A stretch of 35,920 nucleotides of DNA, taken from positions 1 through 35,920 of the forward strand of contig CAYGZQ010000042.1 in the NCBI GenBank assembly GCA_964354375.1, written 5' to 3'. Below, one piece after another: positions 25,875 through 34,915 of the stretch. Within the stretch, counting starts at the first letter, position 1, and the number at the start of each line of letters is the position of its first letter. This DNA is from CAYGZQ01 sp964354375 [NCBI: uncultured Planctomycetota bacterium]. GTDB taxonomy: Bacteria; JAJVIF01; JAPKYR01. The notes under the pieces are model-generated. The model was not told the DNA's origin, made no database searches, and saw only the letters and a list, made by a program, of their open reading frames with translations. Both the position numbers and the translations under genes were made by a program.

Positions 25875-25962
25875 TATTCGGCGGGCAACCGGACGATCTC
25901 CTTTGGAGACTCCTGGCTTTGCGGCCCTGTCTCGCGGCAGGTGTGCCATTTTCCTCCGGACA
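25875..25962 (-). promoter_or_regulatory. c-di-GMP-I (GEMM-I) riboswitch aptamer
   Basis: Read on the minus strand, the conserved GEMM-I elements appear in order: AATGGCACACC, a short stem closed by the GNRA loop GCGA, GGGCCGCAAAGCCA (consensus GGGACGCAAAGCC), a second stem GGAGTCTCC/GGAG, and finally CCGGTTGCC. A TATAAT box lies just upstream and an intrinsic terminator just downstream. The base I align with position 20 of the Vc2 aptamer is G, which from the known family favours c-di-GMP over 3',3'-cGAMP; this numbering is tentative. It would place the TadE/TadG genes under c-di-GMP control, as expected for pilus genes. Confidence 0.85.
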
Positions 25963-25978
25963 CAGGTCCGGCGATCAT

Positions 25979-25984
25979 ATTATA
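25979..25984 (-). promoter_or_regulatory. -10 box of the riboswitch transcript
   Basis: A perfect TATAAT on the minus strand places transcription start near 25972, about ten bases before the aptamer begins. I see no clear -35 box; TGGCAT at the expected spacing is poor. Confidence 0.55.
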
Positions 25985-26403
25985 CCATATAATAGCGTTA
26001 TATGCCAGCGGTACAATGCTGTATATTTGTTGAAAACGGAACGGTCTCATCCCGGCCTTCGATCGGACCGCTCTTTTGTGAAAAGCCTTTCGAGCAGGTC
26101 AACCATCGTCGGATCCACTGACCGTCACAGCCAGGGATTGGATTCCTCCATCACATTCCAGTCAACCGACCCATTGACTCTCGTCGATCCCGTGGTATAT
26201 TCAGGTTCGCGAGGGAAACACGCACTGGAGTCTTCTCCTCCAGTAGCAGTGAGTTCTCGCACTTCCTTCGCCAGGCGGCTCATCCGGCTGGGAGCCTTCC
26301 TGGAGGATCGATTGAAATCGATTTATGATCTCGGCCATCGCTGCCGGCCGGATTTGATCGAAGCCTTATGCCTGTGCATTTGCACCTCATCGAGATCGGT
26401 GAA
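25985..26403. other. intergenic region of about 420 bp between divergent genes
   Basis: No convincing gene. A long plus-strand frame across 25856-26407 is antisense to the riboswitch and has no family resemblance. A hairpin ACTGGAG/CTCCAGT (26224-26244) has loop TCTTCTC. Together with the end of its left arm it resembles the GAGTCTTC core of the hairpins near 22400, so it may be a related extragenic palindrome. Confidence 0.4.
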
Positions 26404-26433
26404 TTGACTCAAGTTCGGTGATCGTGCTATTGT
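26404..26433 (+). promoter_or_regulatory. predicted sigma70-type promoter of the Nudix gene
   Basis: TTGACT (26404-26409, 5/6) is followed after 18 bases by TATTGT (26428-26433, 4/6). It lies 35 bases before the ATG at 26469. Confidence 0.4.
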
Positions 26434-26468
26434 CTTGTCTCATTCTTGAATGTAGATCGAGAAATCAA

Positions 26469-26876
26469 ATGACTGCAACGCCGTTTTCGCTGTCTGTGAA
26501 GATCCTGATCCAGGATCAGGCAAGTCGGTGGCTGATGCTTAGACGTGGTTCCGACAGGAGCTGGAATCCCGGCAAGTGGGATTTCCCGGGAGGAAAGATC
26601 AGGAAAGGCGAGAACATCGAGGAGGCACTTCGGCGAGAGGTGTTTGAGGAAACCGGTCTGGCAATCACGGTTGAGGCCTTCTTCGGAGCCATCCAGGACG
26701 AAACCACGCCGGTTCGAAGTGTCCACCTGGTCATGACCGGCTCTGTCGCAACGGGGGAGATTCGACTGAGTGATGAGAATGATGAGTATGCCTGGGTCGA
26801 GGCTTCAGACATTCTTGCCCTTGACCTTTGCGGCTATATCAGAGAACTGGTTCAGGCAAACTGGACTCTGTCATAG
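26469..26876 (+). CDS. Nudix hydrolase (MutT-like)
   Basis: The 135-residue product has a perfect Nudix box, G-x5-E-x7-R-E-U-x-E-E-x-G-U, from G42 to L64 (GGKIRKGE...RREVFEETGL). That is the metal-binding catalytic helix of nucleoside-diphosphate-linked pyrophosphohydrolases. Size and the N-terminal WDFPGGK context fit small MutT-like or ADP-ribose/NTP-cleaning enzymes; the substrate cannot be decided. I prefer ATG 26469 over an upstream ATG at 26418, because the extra 17 residues are outside the fold and the predicted promoter would lie inside the longer frame. The ribosome binding site is weak. Downstream is a STAND gene fragment. Confidence 0.85.
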   Translation: MTATPFSLSVKILIQDQASRWLMLRRGSDRSWNPGKWDFPGGKIRKGENIEEALRREVFEETGLAITVEAFFGAIQDETTPVRSVHLVMTGSVATGEIRLSDENDEYAWVEASDILALDLCGYIRELVQANWTLS

Positions 26877-26929
26877 TACATAAGACAGCTCTGTGGAGCA
26901 TGCGGTCCCTGCAGACCGGAACGCCTTGA

Positions 26930-27170
26930 TTGAAGCCTTTCGTGACTTCTGATAGCCCCCCGCTGGTCATTCTTGGAGAGTCGGGAGCGGGTAAGTCGGC
27001 GCTTTTGGCGAATTGGGTGACCAAGTTCAAGCGGAGAAATCCGGATTTCCCGATTCTCATGCATTTCATCGGTGCGACGCCGTATTCAGCAGACTGGGTC
27101 TCCATGCTTCGCTGAATCATAGGACAGTTTTCTACGACGCCGGATGAGTTGTCTGTTATGACAGGTGGTA
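26930..27170 (+). pseudogene. orphan P-loop fragment of a DUF4062-NACHT-like gene
   Basis: A short frame (26930-27115) encodes PPLVILGESGAGKSALLANW and FIGATPYSADWVSMLR. This matches the Walker A region of the STAND protein encoded at 28402-31403 (there PPLIVLGESGSGKSALLTNW and FIGATPYSADWSAMLR). A TGA follows MLR, yet the same frame continues as IIGQFSTTPDELSV, which fits the homologue further along. No DUF4062 domain precedes it and no ATPase core follows. It is a diverged remnant of a second, opposite-strand copy of this gene type. Confidence 0.75.
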
Positions 27171-27174
27171 AGCC

Positions 27175-28293
27175 ATGACTAACAGCATCAAAGACACTGA
27201 ACGACTTCTGAGGCTCTCCGGATATTTCGGACGACGCCGCGCATTTCTTGTGGGGCGGGACACGACCGCCCTCATCCTCCTTATCGAGGAACTCACGCCG
27301 CCGGGCGGACGCGTGATACTGCCCGCCATGGCGTGCATGACCCGCCTCGCCTCTGTTTTCCTGACCGGTCGAACTCCCGTCATTGTCGATGTCGGACCGT
27401 CCCTGAATATGGACCCGGACCGGCTTGCCGATGTCGCACGCATGGGAGATATGGTCGTCGCGACACACCTCTTCGGTATCCCGTGCGCGATGGAGGAGAT
27501 ACAGGAAATATGCACAAGCCGGGGGTGTGTCCTCATTGAGGATGCATCCCAGGCGATCGGAGGGAAGCTTGCCGGAAAGCCGCTCGGATCGTTCGGTATG
27601 GCGAGCATCCTCAGCTTCGCCGACAGGAAAGTCCTCCCCACGATAGGCGGAGGGGCAATAGTCACTGATAACGAGAATCTTGTCGCCAGGCTGGAGCAGG
27701 CTGTGGCGGCGCTTCCCGGGCGTCCGGCGGATTACACAGCCCGTAAGAAGGGTCAGCGCGAGGAGATGGATGTTGCATTTGACAAAGCCCGGCGCGAGGA
27801 TCCGTCGAAGGCAGCGGACTGGCTCCGAATCTACGAGAGATACGGCGATATCTATCGCTTCGCAATCGAGCCCGACGAAGCGGATTCAATCATCGATGCA
27901 ATAGGGGCGTTCGAGGAAACCGTCAAGAAGCGCAGGGAGATGATTTACCTCTTCCGCAAGAACATTGACAGCATCCTTGTACGAATTCTCGACTACCCCG
28001 TTGACAGCGCGCCGTTCCGTTTCTCGTTCGTCATGCCCGATGAAATGTCCAGCAAACGCGTTCAGCAGCTAAGTGACGAACTGCGGTCAAAGGGGCTTGA
28101 TGTTTCGAATCTCTATTTGCCGCTCCACTGGCTTGCGCCGTCGAAGGTTGTCACTGAAGGTTGTCCGAACGCCGAGAAGTACGGGGTGCGGATAATCAAC
28201 CTGCGAGTCGACGAATCGACAACCAAGGCTCACGCGCATCTGGCGGGGGAAAATGTGGCGAGGTTCGTACTGACGAAAACTCCTGAGCAGTAG
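27175..28293 (+). CDS. DegT/DnrJ/EryC1/StrS-family PLP-dependent aminotransferase
   Basis: The 372-residue product has the usual length and fold-type I layout of the family. IEDASQAIGG (D123, Q126) holds the Asp that contacts the pyridine nitrogen of PLP. SFADRK (K152), followed by the glycine-rich IGGGAIVTDN, corresponds to the Schiff-base lysine region. Such enzymes transaminate nucleotide-activated keto-sugars or related ketones in polysaccharide and antibiotic pathways. No partner sugar genes are next to it, though GT-C proteins occur elsewhere in the window, so the substrate is unknown. ATG 27175 follows AGGTGG. The N-terminus lacks the common family opening and may be a divergent subgroup. 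Confidence 0.85.
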   Translation: MTNSIKDTERLLRLSGYFGRRRAFLVGRDTTALILLIEELTPPGGRVILPAMACMTRLASVFLTGRTPVIVDVGPSLNMDPDRLADVARMGDMVVATHLFGIPCAMEEIQEICTSRGCVLIEDASQAIGGKLAGKPLGSFGMASILSFADRKVLPTIGGGAIVTDNENLVARLEQAVAALPGRPADYTARKKGQREEMDVAFDKARREDPSKAADWLRIYERYGDIYRFAIEPDEADSIIDAIGAFEETVKKRREMIYLFRKNIDSILVRILDYPVDSAPFRFSFVMPDEMSSKRVQQLSDELRSKGLDVSNLYLPLHWLAPSKVVTEGCPNAEKYGVRIINLRVDESTTKAHAHLAGENVARFVLTKTPEQ

Positions 28294-28401
28294 ACCTTTC
28301 ATCAGGATGCATTTTTGATCAGTTCCTCATAGTCCCGCTTCATATCCAAACTTCATTCTTGCTTACGCCCAAGCTCATCATGCACTTGCCAACTTGGCCG
28401 T

Positions 28402-29725
28402 TCAATGCACGTCCTCGGTGGATTCCTCTGCCGATTGAATCCTGGACAGCAGTTCATTGATGGTGCGAAGGGACGCCTTGTTGCCCAATTCCTCAGCGAT
28501 GGTGATTGCCTCTGAAGCTGCAAGTTGTGCCCTGGCCTTTTGCCCCCACAATAAGAGAAATTCTGCCTGACTTTCAAGATTATCCATAAGAAATTGACGT
28601 TCGCCTAGTGTTCGGAAAGCCTTTTCAGCCGTGGCGAGATCATGCAATGCATTCTCCCTTTCATTCATCTTGCCTCGAATAATACCTCTCAGACTGACTG
28701 TATAGAATTTCAGCCTCTCGCTTCCGAGCCTATTGGCTATTTCCTCAGTGCAGTTGACCTTTTCGAGAGCATCCATGAATCGCTCAAGCTTAATCAAAAC
28801 TTCAGATTGCATCATCAGGCTCCAGTAATGCCTTTGCGGATCGCCAATCTCCTGGCTGAGAATTTCTTCGTCTTGAAAGAATTTGAGGGCGTCTCTATAC
28901 TGGCCTTTGGCCATGCAAAGTTCCGCTTGAGTTGAAAGCATGAATGTTAGATTCACTCTATCACCAAGCTCCAGACAGATCTGCTCTGCCTCTTTCAATA
29001 ACACAAGTCCTTCATCGAGTGCGCCCTTTCTGGCGAGCATGAGCGCTTGATTCCTGAGCACTTGACATAAGTTGTCCTTTTCTCCGATTTGGCGATAGAT
29101 GGCTATGGATGCTGCCGTGGCATTTGCTGCTGCATCGTAATTGCGTTTCATATAGTGAATTACTCCCTGACCCCTCAATCCCATAGCGAGACCTGATTGG
29201 TAATTGATATCTCGGCAAAGTGTCTCGTGGGTGCCGAATATCTCTATTGCAGGATCAAGCTCTCCAAGTTCTGCGTGCGTTGCCGCAAGTGAGTTAAGTG
29301 TATCGGCCAGCTTCTCGAAATCTCTTTTCTCCCGGTTTAACTGGGCAATCCTCTCAAAAAGCTGAAGCGCCTCACGCTTGTTAGCGGTAATTGACAGGAG
29401 GATGGCAACGCATGAGATATGTGCGGTGTCATCAACTCCGCGGCGACCATGGATGATGTCTTTGTATGTTTGCAGCTTGCTGTGTCCGGATGACGACTCC
29501 AACTTGGCCCAGTACTTCAGTGTATCTGATTGGTTCTCTTGCCATAGATGATGGAAGAAGGCGACATCTGCCAGAAGTCGGTTTAGACGGTCCCAATCCT
29601 GCGCATGCAAAAGCTGCCACGGAAGCTCATGGGTAAGCCTCGGACTGTATTCCCTGCCTGTATAGTACTCAGCAATCCTGAGATGCGCCGCCCTCTTGGC
29701 TTCGTCGCTCCTTACATACTTCTCT
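28402..29725 (-). CDS. TPR C-terminal part of the frameshifted DUF4062-NACHT-TPR protein
   Basis: This frame continues the protein of 29712-31403 after a one-base frameshift. From KYVRSDEAKRAAHLRIAEYY onward it encodes about 440 residues. These are a linker helical domain and then at least six TPR-like helix pairs of about 40 residues, for example EALQLFERIAQLN, LNSLAATHAELGELDPAIEIF and ALEKVNCTEEIANRLGSERL. In STAND proteins the C-terminal repeats are normally the sensor that recognises a trigger. The frame extends to 29817 in the other direction only by overlapping the ATPase frame, and that stretch is not protein-like. It has no start of its own. Confidence 0.8.
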
Positions 29726-31403
29726 CCACCGCTTGCCTGAGATAGTCGTGGAAGAATCCTATCAGCCCCGACCGGCTTACGAACGAATGCTCCGCCGCAA
29801 CATAAAAGGGAGCCCACACGGCCTGCGGAAGCGGCTTCCCATCTTCACCTAGAAGCTCCAGAAGCTCAGATTCGGAGAGCCCACGACGTGACGCCCAAAT
29901 CAGCGTCATCGCATCTCGAACCATGCCGGCTCTTTCGCGCTCATAGTCGTTCTCATACCGCTCCAGCACTTTCTCAAAGAGCGATGGGATCGTTGCGGCA
30001 GACAAGTAGTCTGTGATCCTCTCGTCGAGTTTTTCATGCTCCCCAAACACACGAAGTTCCTCCAGCATTGAGCGGAGGAATAGCGGATTTCTTGTCTGCT
30101 CAGACAGTACAATTCTCTCGACCTGGGCATTGGTGAGAGTCTTTCGATACTGCGCGAGATAATCCCGTAGGAGCTGCTTGCGCTCGTCATCGTTAAGGGG
30201 CGTAACCTCCATCGTCGGCCACTCGCGTTTCTTCAGATCATCAAGCGGGCGCCCCGGCAATGTCGAAAGAATCATTCTGATTCTCGCCGGTATCACCGGT
30301 GGCAGCCAAACCAGATCCGGAGCGCCGTCGCGATCCTCAAGCTGGTTCAGCGCATCGAGGACGATAATCGCACGTCCTTTCGCCGCAGCCATGTGAAGCC
30401 AACCTGCGAACGCCTGCCTTAGCTGATTGGGCTCCGATGGAATCTCGCCCTGTATGCCAAACCTGCGCTGAAGCTCGCGCATGATCCGCCGCAGCATCGC
30501 TGACCAGTCCGCTGAATATGGGGTCGCGCCGATGAAATGCATGGTGACGAGCTCGTCGGCATGCGTCTCCCGATACCTGAGTACCCAATTCGTCAGCAAG
30601 GCGGACTTGCCGGACCCCGACTCACCGAGCACGATCAGCGGCGGACCATCGCCGTCCGCATGCTCATCGAGCCGGTCGAAGTAATCCTTGCGCCCGATGT
30701 ACACCTTGAATCTGCTTTGCGCGAAAGCTTCGTGCTCCTGAGCCTCCTCGTCCAGCGGATCGGGCTTGGAGCCTTCGGGAAACAGCTTGTCAATCAATGC
30801 GATGAAATCCTCAAGAACCAGCCTTCCGAGGTCCCTCGGGTCTTTGTAGTTCTCCCGAATCGGAAGTCCGCTTGCCCTGATGCGGCTTTTCAGTTTGCGC
30901 AGCTTCTCTTTATCGGTTGAGCCTTCAAGAAACTCGCTCTTCTTGTCGGGCGGAAGCTGCTCCACGTACGCAGGATCGCGGAAGTAGAAATACGCGTGGC
31001 CTGCCATCTCGGGATCATTTAGAACGCCGTGCAGAATTTCCAGCTCAGTTACCGAGTGCTCCTGGTGCTCTCCAAGCCATGGTTCTCGCCGGATGAGCTC
31101 GACCGGAATCCTCTCCGGTACCCAACCGTACCGCTCGCCTAGTATTCCGATGAAGTATGGACGGCACTCCCGGATTTCCGCGAGGCAGATCGGCAGGACC
31201 TTTCCCTCGGCCCTCTGCTCGTCGGTGATCCCCCATCGCAGGTCCACCTCCCCCCAGGTCACCCCGCGTTTCTCGCAGAGTCTGCGGAGTTGAGGAAAGA
31301 CGCGCTTGACCAGTTCCTCTCGCTCCTCTTTCATGTCTCGAAAAGTGGATGAAACGAAGACCCGGATCGAACGCTGACGGATTCGAGCAGTGTCGCCTTT
31401 CAT
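29712..31403 (-). CDS. DUF4062-NACHT STAND NTPase, N-terminal part before a frameshift
   Basis: ATG 31403 has GGGGAGGG four or five bases upstream. Residues about 12-110 are DUF4062: IRVFVSSTFRDMKEEREEL, WGEVDLRWGIT and ILGERYGWVP, as seen in TEP1- and nephrocystin-3-like proteins. A STAND ATPase follows with Walker A GESGSGKS (260-267) and Walker B with the family-typical IIVLDALNQL (346-355). The frame ends at TAA after AVERSM, where homologous sequence continues in the next frame as KYVRSD. GAGAGAAGT probably lost one A. Read through, the protein would be about 1,000 residues. Role inferred: signal-activated NTPase, possibly in defence, with DUF4062 as putative effector or adaptor. Confidence 0.85.
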   Translation of the reverse strand: MKGDTARIRQRSIRVFVSSTFRDMKEEREELVKRVFPQLRRLCEKRGVTWGEVDLRWGITDEQRAEGKVLPICLAEIRECRPYFIGILGERYGWVPERIPVELIRREPWLGEHQEHSVTELEILHGVLNDPEMAGHAYFYFRDPAYVEQLPPDKKSEFLEGSTDKEKLRKLKSRIRASGLPIRENYKDPRDLGRLVLEDFIALIDKLFPEGSKPDPLDEEAQEHEAFAQSRFKVYIGRKDYFDRLDEHADGDGPPLIVLGESGSGKSALLTNWVLRYRETHADELVTMHFIGATPYSADWSAMLRRIMRELQRRFGIQGEIPSEPNQLRQAFAGWLHMAAAKGRAIIVLDALNQLEDRDGAPDLVWLPPVIPARIRMILSTLPGRPLDDLKKREWPTMEVTPLNDDERKQLLRDYLAQYRKTLTNAQVERIVLSEQTRNPLFLRSMLEELRVFGEHEKLDERITDYLSAATIPSLFEKVLERYENDYERERAGMVRDAMTLIWASRRGLSESELLELLGEDGKPLPQAVWAPFYVAAEHSFVSRSGLIGFFHDYLRQAVERSM

Positions 31404-31439
31404 GGTGCCCTCCCCAAACAAGAGTGGAATGCAGCGGCT

Positions 31440-31445
31440 ATTTTA
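31440..31445 (-). promoter_or_regulatory. possible -10 box of the DUF4062 STAND gene
   Basis: TAAAAT on the minus strand lies 37 bases before ATG 31403. GTGCAA at 17 bases upstream is a poor -35 match (3/6), so this is tentative. Confidence 0.35.
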
Positions 31446-31570
31446 GCGGAAACCCGACTCCTTTGCACATCAGCCTGGAAATCCAGAGTTCGCAGGGGGA
31501 CATTTCCATTTTGGCTTGACAGGTCCCGGGGGAGGCGGAGGGGCGTCTATTGCGGCATCGATTCCCCTGT

Positions 31571-31600
31571 TTGGCAGCCTTGTTCTCATTGTTATATAAT
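31571..31600 (+). promoter_or_regulatory. predicted sigma70-type promoter of the TIR STAND gene
   Basis: TTGGCA (31571-31576, 5/6) is followed after 18 bases by a perfect TATAAT (31595-31600). The leader before the gene would be about 55 bases. The two STAND genes are therefore driven outward from a shared 260-bp intergenic region. Confidence 0.6.
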
Positions 31601-31662
31601 TTCCTTGACTGGGCGATTGGTTTTCGGCGGCGACAGAGTTCGATGCCCGACAGGGAATGTCC

Positions 31663-34600
31663 ATGAGCGATGTCTTCATCAGCCATGCGGAGGAAGATTC
31701 GGCCATAGCCATCCAGCTTGGACGGGGTCTGGAACAGGCAGGCTATTCGGTTTGGTGTTATGAGAACGACAGCCTGCCGGGGATATCTCATCTTCTTCAA
31801 ACCAGCAAAGCCATCGATGAGTGCAAGGCCTTCGTTCTGATTGCCTCTTTCCACTCGATCGCATCCCATCGGGTGGGGAAGGAGGTCGAACGCGCTCACG
31901 AGAGCGTAAAACCTTTCATACCTATATTGTTGGGCATCTCGTACGATGATCTGCTCGCCAGACAGCGGCTGTGGGGTGCTGTGATCGGGACACAGGTCTC
32001 GATAAGCCTGCCGCCTGGGGGAGTATCGGTTATACTCTCCAGAATCGTCATGGGCCTGAAAGAGATGGGGATTGAGCCCAGAACGGACGTGTCGGTGAGG
32101 ATAGTCGGCGCAAGCAGGCTGAGAGAGCAAAGCGGGATAGTAGCGGGCGAGCTTGGTCCGTTGGGTCAGGCCCGGACGATCCCGGGCAATCGCGTGTTCG
32201 TTCTCGGGTTCAAGCCGTCAGCCAAAGGAATAGTCGGGAGAGAGGAGTATGCCCTGGAGTGGTCCGGGCTGATTGAGTCCGGCGAGTCGGAGTTTCTTTC
32301 GCTTTTCGGATCGGCGGGGATCGGCAAAAGCACGATCGCGGCCCTGATCTTCAACAACCTTTCCGAAAGCGCTTCGGGGAGGTTCGAGAGATTCATCTGG
32401 TGCCACCTTGAAGAAAACGCGGAACTGGAGACGGTTCTGTTGAGACTGGTGATGATAGTAACCGAAAGCCAGATGCTGCCCGCATTGGGTCCGGACACTG
32501 AAGCTTTCGGCATGCTCCTCGACCTCCTCAGGATGCGTCTGGCCAACAGTCCGACTTTTGTCGTCTTCGACAATCTGGAAAATGTGTTCGGTGCAGGTGA
32601 GAAGGCCGGTACGTTTGCGGACGATCGATGGCCCGAGCTTCTCAGGGCATTCCTGGGCGGGCAATCAGCTGTCCTGGTCACCTCGCGGCAGGTGCCCAGG
32701 TTCTCGGAGTCATCGGCTCAGTTCAAAGCTGTCGACGGAATATCCAATGACAAGGCGATAGAGCTGTTGCGGGAGGCGGGTGTCAAGGACGAGGAATCGG
32801 TTCTGAAGGAGACCTGTCGGCTGATGCAGGGGCACCCGATGGCGCTGAGCGCTCTTGCCGCCGCGGTTGTTCGAAAGCCCAGGTACCGTCGGATGATAGC
32901 CCGCGCAGGCGACATCATGGATGCCATACGCGAAGGACCCGATCCGTCCCGCAATCCCATTACCCTGTTTGAGAAGGTCATACATCCGGACCGTTTGCCT
33001 CCCGAAGAATATGCGCTTGTGACCGTCATGCCGGCGCTCTTCAGGCCTGAGTCCGCGGAAATGATCGGTGCCCTCAGACCCGAGATCGGCCTTGATCAGG
33101 TAGAGGAAGCATTGGATGAGCTCAGCCTTCGCTCACTGGTCCGAATGGATGATGGGGACCCGCCGTTGTACTCCATTCATCCGCTCGTGAACGAGGTTGC
33201 GCGGACGTTTATCGAAGACCCCCAGGTCCTTCACGAACGGGCTTATGAATACTACCTTTCGTTGCCGTGGGATAGAAACAGCAAGGACCCTTCCGAGGTG
33301 GAGCATCTCAGGCAGGCGGTTTTCCATGCATTTGCCGGCAAAGACATGGTTCGCGCCAAGGCTGTCTTGCATGAGCCAATACTGCTTGCGCAGCTTCTGC
33401 GACGGTGGGGACGATTCGATCTTGCTCTTCCTCTTCACAGGCAGGAACTGGGAATCGCGAGGGAATCCGACAGTGACGAGGACATCATGCGCGCGTCCGG
33501 GCTTATCTCGGAATGCCTCAATTGTGTCGGCAGTTGCCTTGATGCCTTGGATCACTCTGAGGAAGCCCTGCGTATCGCGATGCTGATCGGGGATACCGGG
33601 GCCGAAGGCATATATAAGGGTCAGATTGGGCGCATCTACTTCAGGATGGGAAAGCTCGCCGATTCGTTCAGACTGATTGAGGAGGCTCTGAATATAGCGA
33701 TCAGCCAGGGTGACAGGAAGGGTGAAGGTTTGTTCCGGGGATTCATGGGTATGCTCTTGATCGCGCATGGTGAATTCGACACCGCTCTCAAGTGGCTGAA
33801 TGAAGCATATGAGATTGCGCTCGAGACCGGCGACAAGGTGAATGATTCGGAATGGTTATATAGAATGGGTTATGCGCAATATCTTCAAGGCAACTACAAG
33901 CAGGCGGAAGATGCTTTCCTCCCCGTTCTTGAACTGGCAATGGAGCGAGGTGACAAGATAAGAGAAAGCACTCTCAGAGGGTTGAGCGGTCTGGTTTACT
34001 CTGCGCGCGGCGAGTTCGATCGCGCTTTGGAACAACTCGAGATGGCACTGGAAGTCGATGCCAGGATAGGTTATCGAAGGCATGAAGGTGGCCTGCTCCA
34101 GGCAATGGCAACAATCGAGAACACCAGGGGGAATCACGAAAAAGCTCTCGAATTGATGGACAAAGCACTCAAGATAGCGGTTGAAACAGGCTCTAAGGGA
34201 GGGGAGGCATTCCGCCAGGGGAGAATCGGAGAGATCCTTCTCGGAATGGGGAAGCTCGACGAGGCCATGGAGCGTTTTCAGCAGTCACTTTCCTTCTCCG
34301 TACGGACCGGTAACAGGTCAAACGAAGGCCCGTGGCGTGGCGGGATAGGAGAGGTCTACCTTCGACAGGGCGATTACTCAGCCGCGCTCGACTGGTTGAA
34401 CAGGGCCTTCGCAATCGCTTCTGAAATGGAGGACCAGGAAAATCAGAATGAATGGGCCGGGAAAATCGGCCAGGTCCACCTGGAACAGGGGGAGTATGGC
34501 CGGGCCGAAGAGTGGCTTCGAAAAGCGCTCGAACTCTCTGTCAAGATAGGCGATATCGTCAACGAGAGGAAGCACCGGCTCAATATGGGGCGATTGCTTA

Positions 34601-34776
34601 TGACCTTGGGAAAACCAGGGGATGCCATTGAGAATTTCGAGAGAGCCATGCAGATTGCAGTGAAGCTGGGGATGGTTGACGGACTGGTTGACCGGCAAAG
34701 AGCTGAGCTGGAGGACGCGCGGACGGGTCGCTGGAAACCGATCGACCCGGGCGTGATCCATCGCTCCGATCCTTAA
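31663..34776 (+). CDS. TIR-NB-ARC-TPR STAND protein (NLR-like)
   Basis: Residues are counted from an upstream in-frame ATG at 31657. I prefer ATG 31663, six bases after AGGGA, which removes the first two. Residues about 4-130 are a TIR domain: DVFISHAEED, LPGISHLL and the KEVERA helix, whose E76 is the candidate catalytic Glu of NADase-type TIRs. Residues about 190-520 are an NB-ARC ATPase with Walker A GSAGIGKST (218-226), Walker B FVVFDN (301-306), LVTSR (340-344), GHPMAL in the place of GLPLAL, and IHPLV in the place of MHD. The rest (about 560-1015) is a long array of roughly ten TPRs with A-L-x-x-L-x-x-A spacing. From the family: trigger binding by TPRs, oligomerisation, then TIR-driven NAD cleavage. 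Frame intact. Confidence 0.88.
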   Translation: MSDVFISHAEEDSAIAIQLGRGLEQAGYSVWCYENDSLPGISHLLQTSKAIDECKAFVLIASFHSIASHRVGKEVERAHESVKPFIPILLGISYDDLLARQRLWGAVIGTQVSISLPPGGVSVILSRIVMGLKEMGIEPRTDVSVRIVGASRLREQSGIVAGELGPLGQARTIPGNRVFVLGFKPSAKGIVGREEYALEWSGLIESGESEFLSLFGSAGIGKSTIAALIFNNLSESASGRFERFIWCHLEENAELETVLLRLVMIVTESQMLPALGPDTEAFGMLLDLLRMRLANSPTFVVFDNLENVFGAGEKAGTFADDRWPELLRAFLGGQSAVLVTSRQVPRFSESSAQFKAVDGISNDKAIELLREAGVKDEESVLKETCRLMQGHPMALSALAAAVVRKPRYRRMIARAGDIMDAIREGPDPSRNPITLFEKVIHPDRLPPEEYALVTVMPALFRPESAEMIGALRPEIGLDQVEEALDELSLRSLVRMDDGDPPLYSIHPLVNEVARTFIEDPQVLHERAYEYYLSLPWDRNSKDPSEVEHLRQAVFHAFAGKDMVRAKAVLHEPILLAQLLRRWGRFDLALPLHRQELGIARESDSDEDIMRASGLISECLNCVGSCLDALDHSEEALRIAMLIGDTGAEGIYKGQIGRIYFRMGKLADSFRLIEEALNIAISQGDRKGEGLFRGFMGMLLIAHGEFDTALKWLNEAYEIALETGDKVNDSEWLYRMGYAQYLQGNYKQAEDAFLPVLELAMERGDKIRESTLRGLSGLVYSARGEFDRALEQLEMALEVDARIGYRRHEGGLLQAMATIENTRGNHEKALELMDKALKIAVETGSKGGEAFRQGRIGEILLGMGKLDEAMERFQQSLSFSVRTGNRSNEGPWRGGIGEVYLRQGDYSAALDWLNRAFAIASEMEDQENQNEWAGKIGQVHLEQGEYGRAEEWLRKALELSVKIGDIVNERKHRLNMGRLLMTLGKPGDAIENFERAMQIAVKLGMVDGLVDRQRAELEDARTGRWKPIDPGVIHRSDP

Positions 34777-34915
34777 CCCTTTTTGAAGCTCGATCGGGAT
34801 GATTTGCGCTGCGCGAGTCACCGGTCCGTGATGTTTGACTTTAGGAACCAGGTGCGCTAACTTGAAAAAAATATCACAGTAGTGCTGCAATCTCATAAAA
34901 TGGAGGATGATGCTC

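Noticed and set aside
25856-26407. Plus-strand frame of 183 codons in the Tad/Nudix intergenic region
   Set aside because: Its first third is antisense to the riboswitch, the rest has no protein character, and no ribosome binding site is seen.
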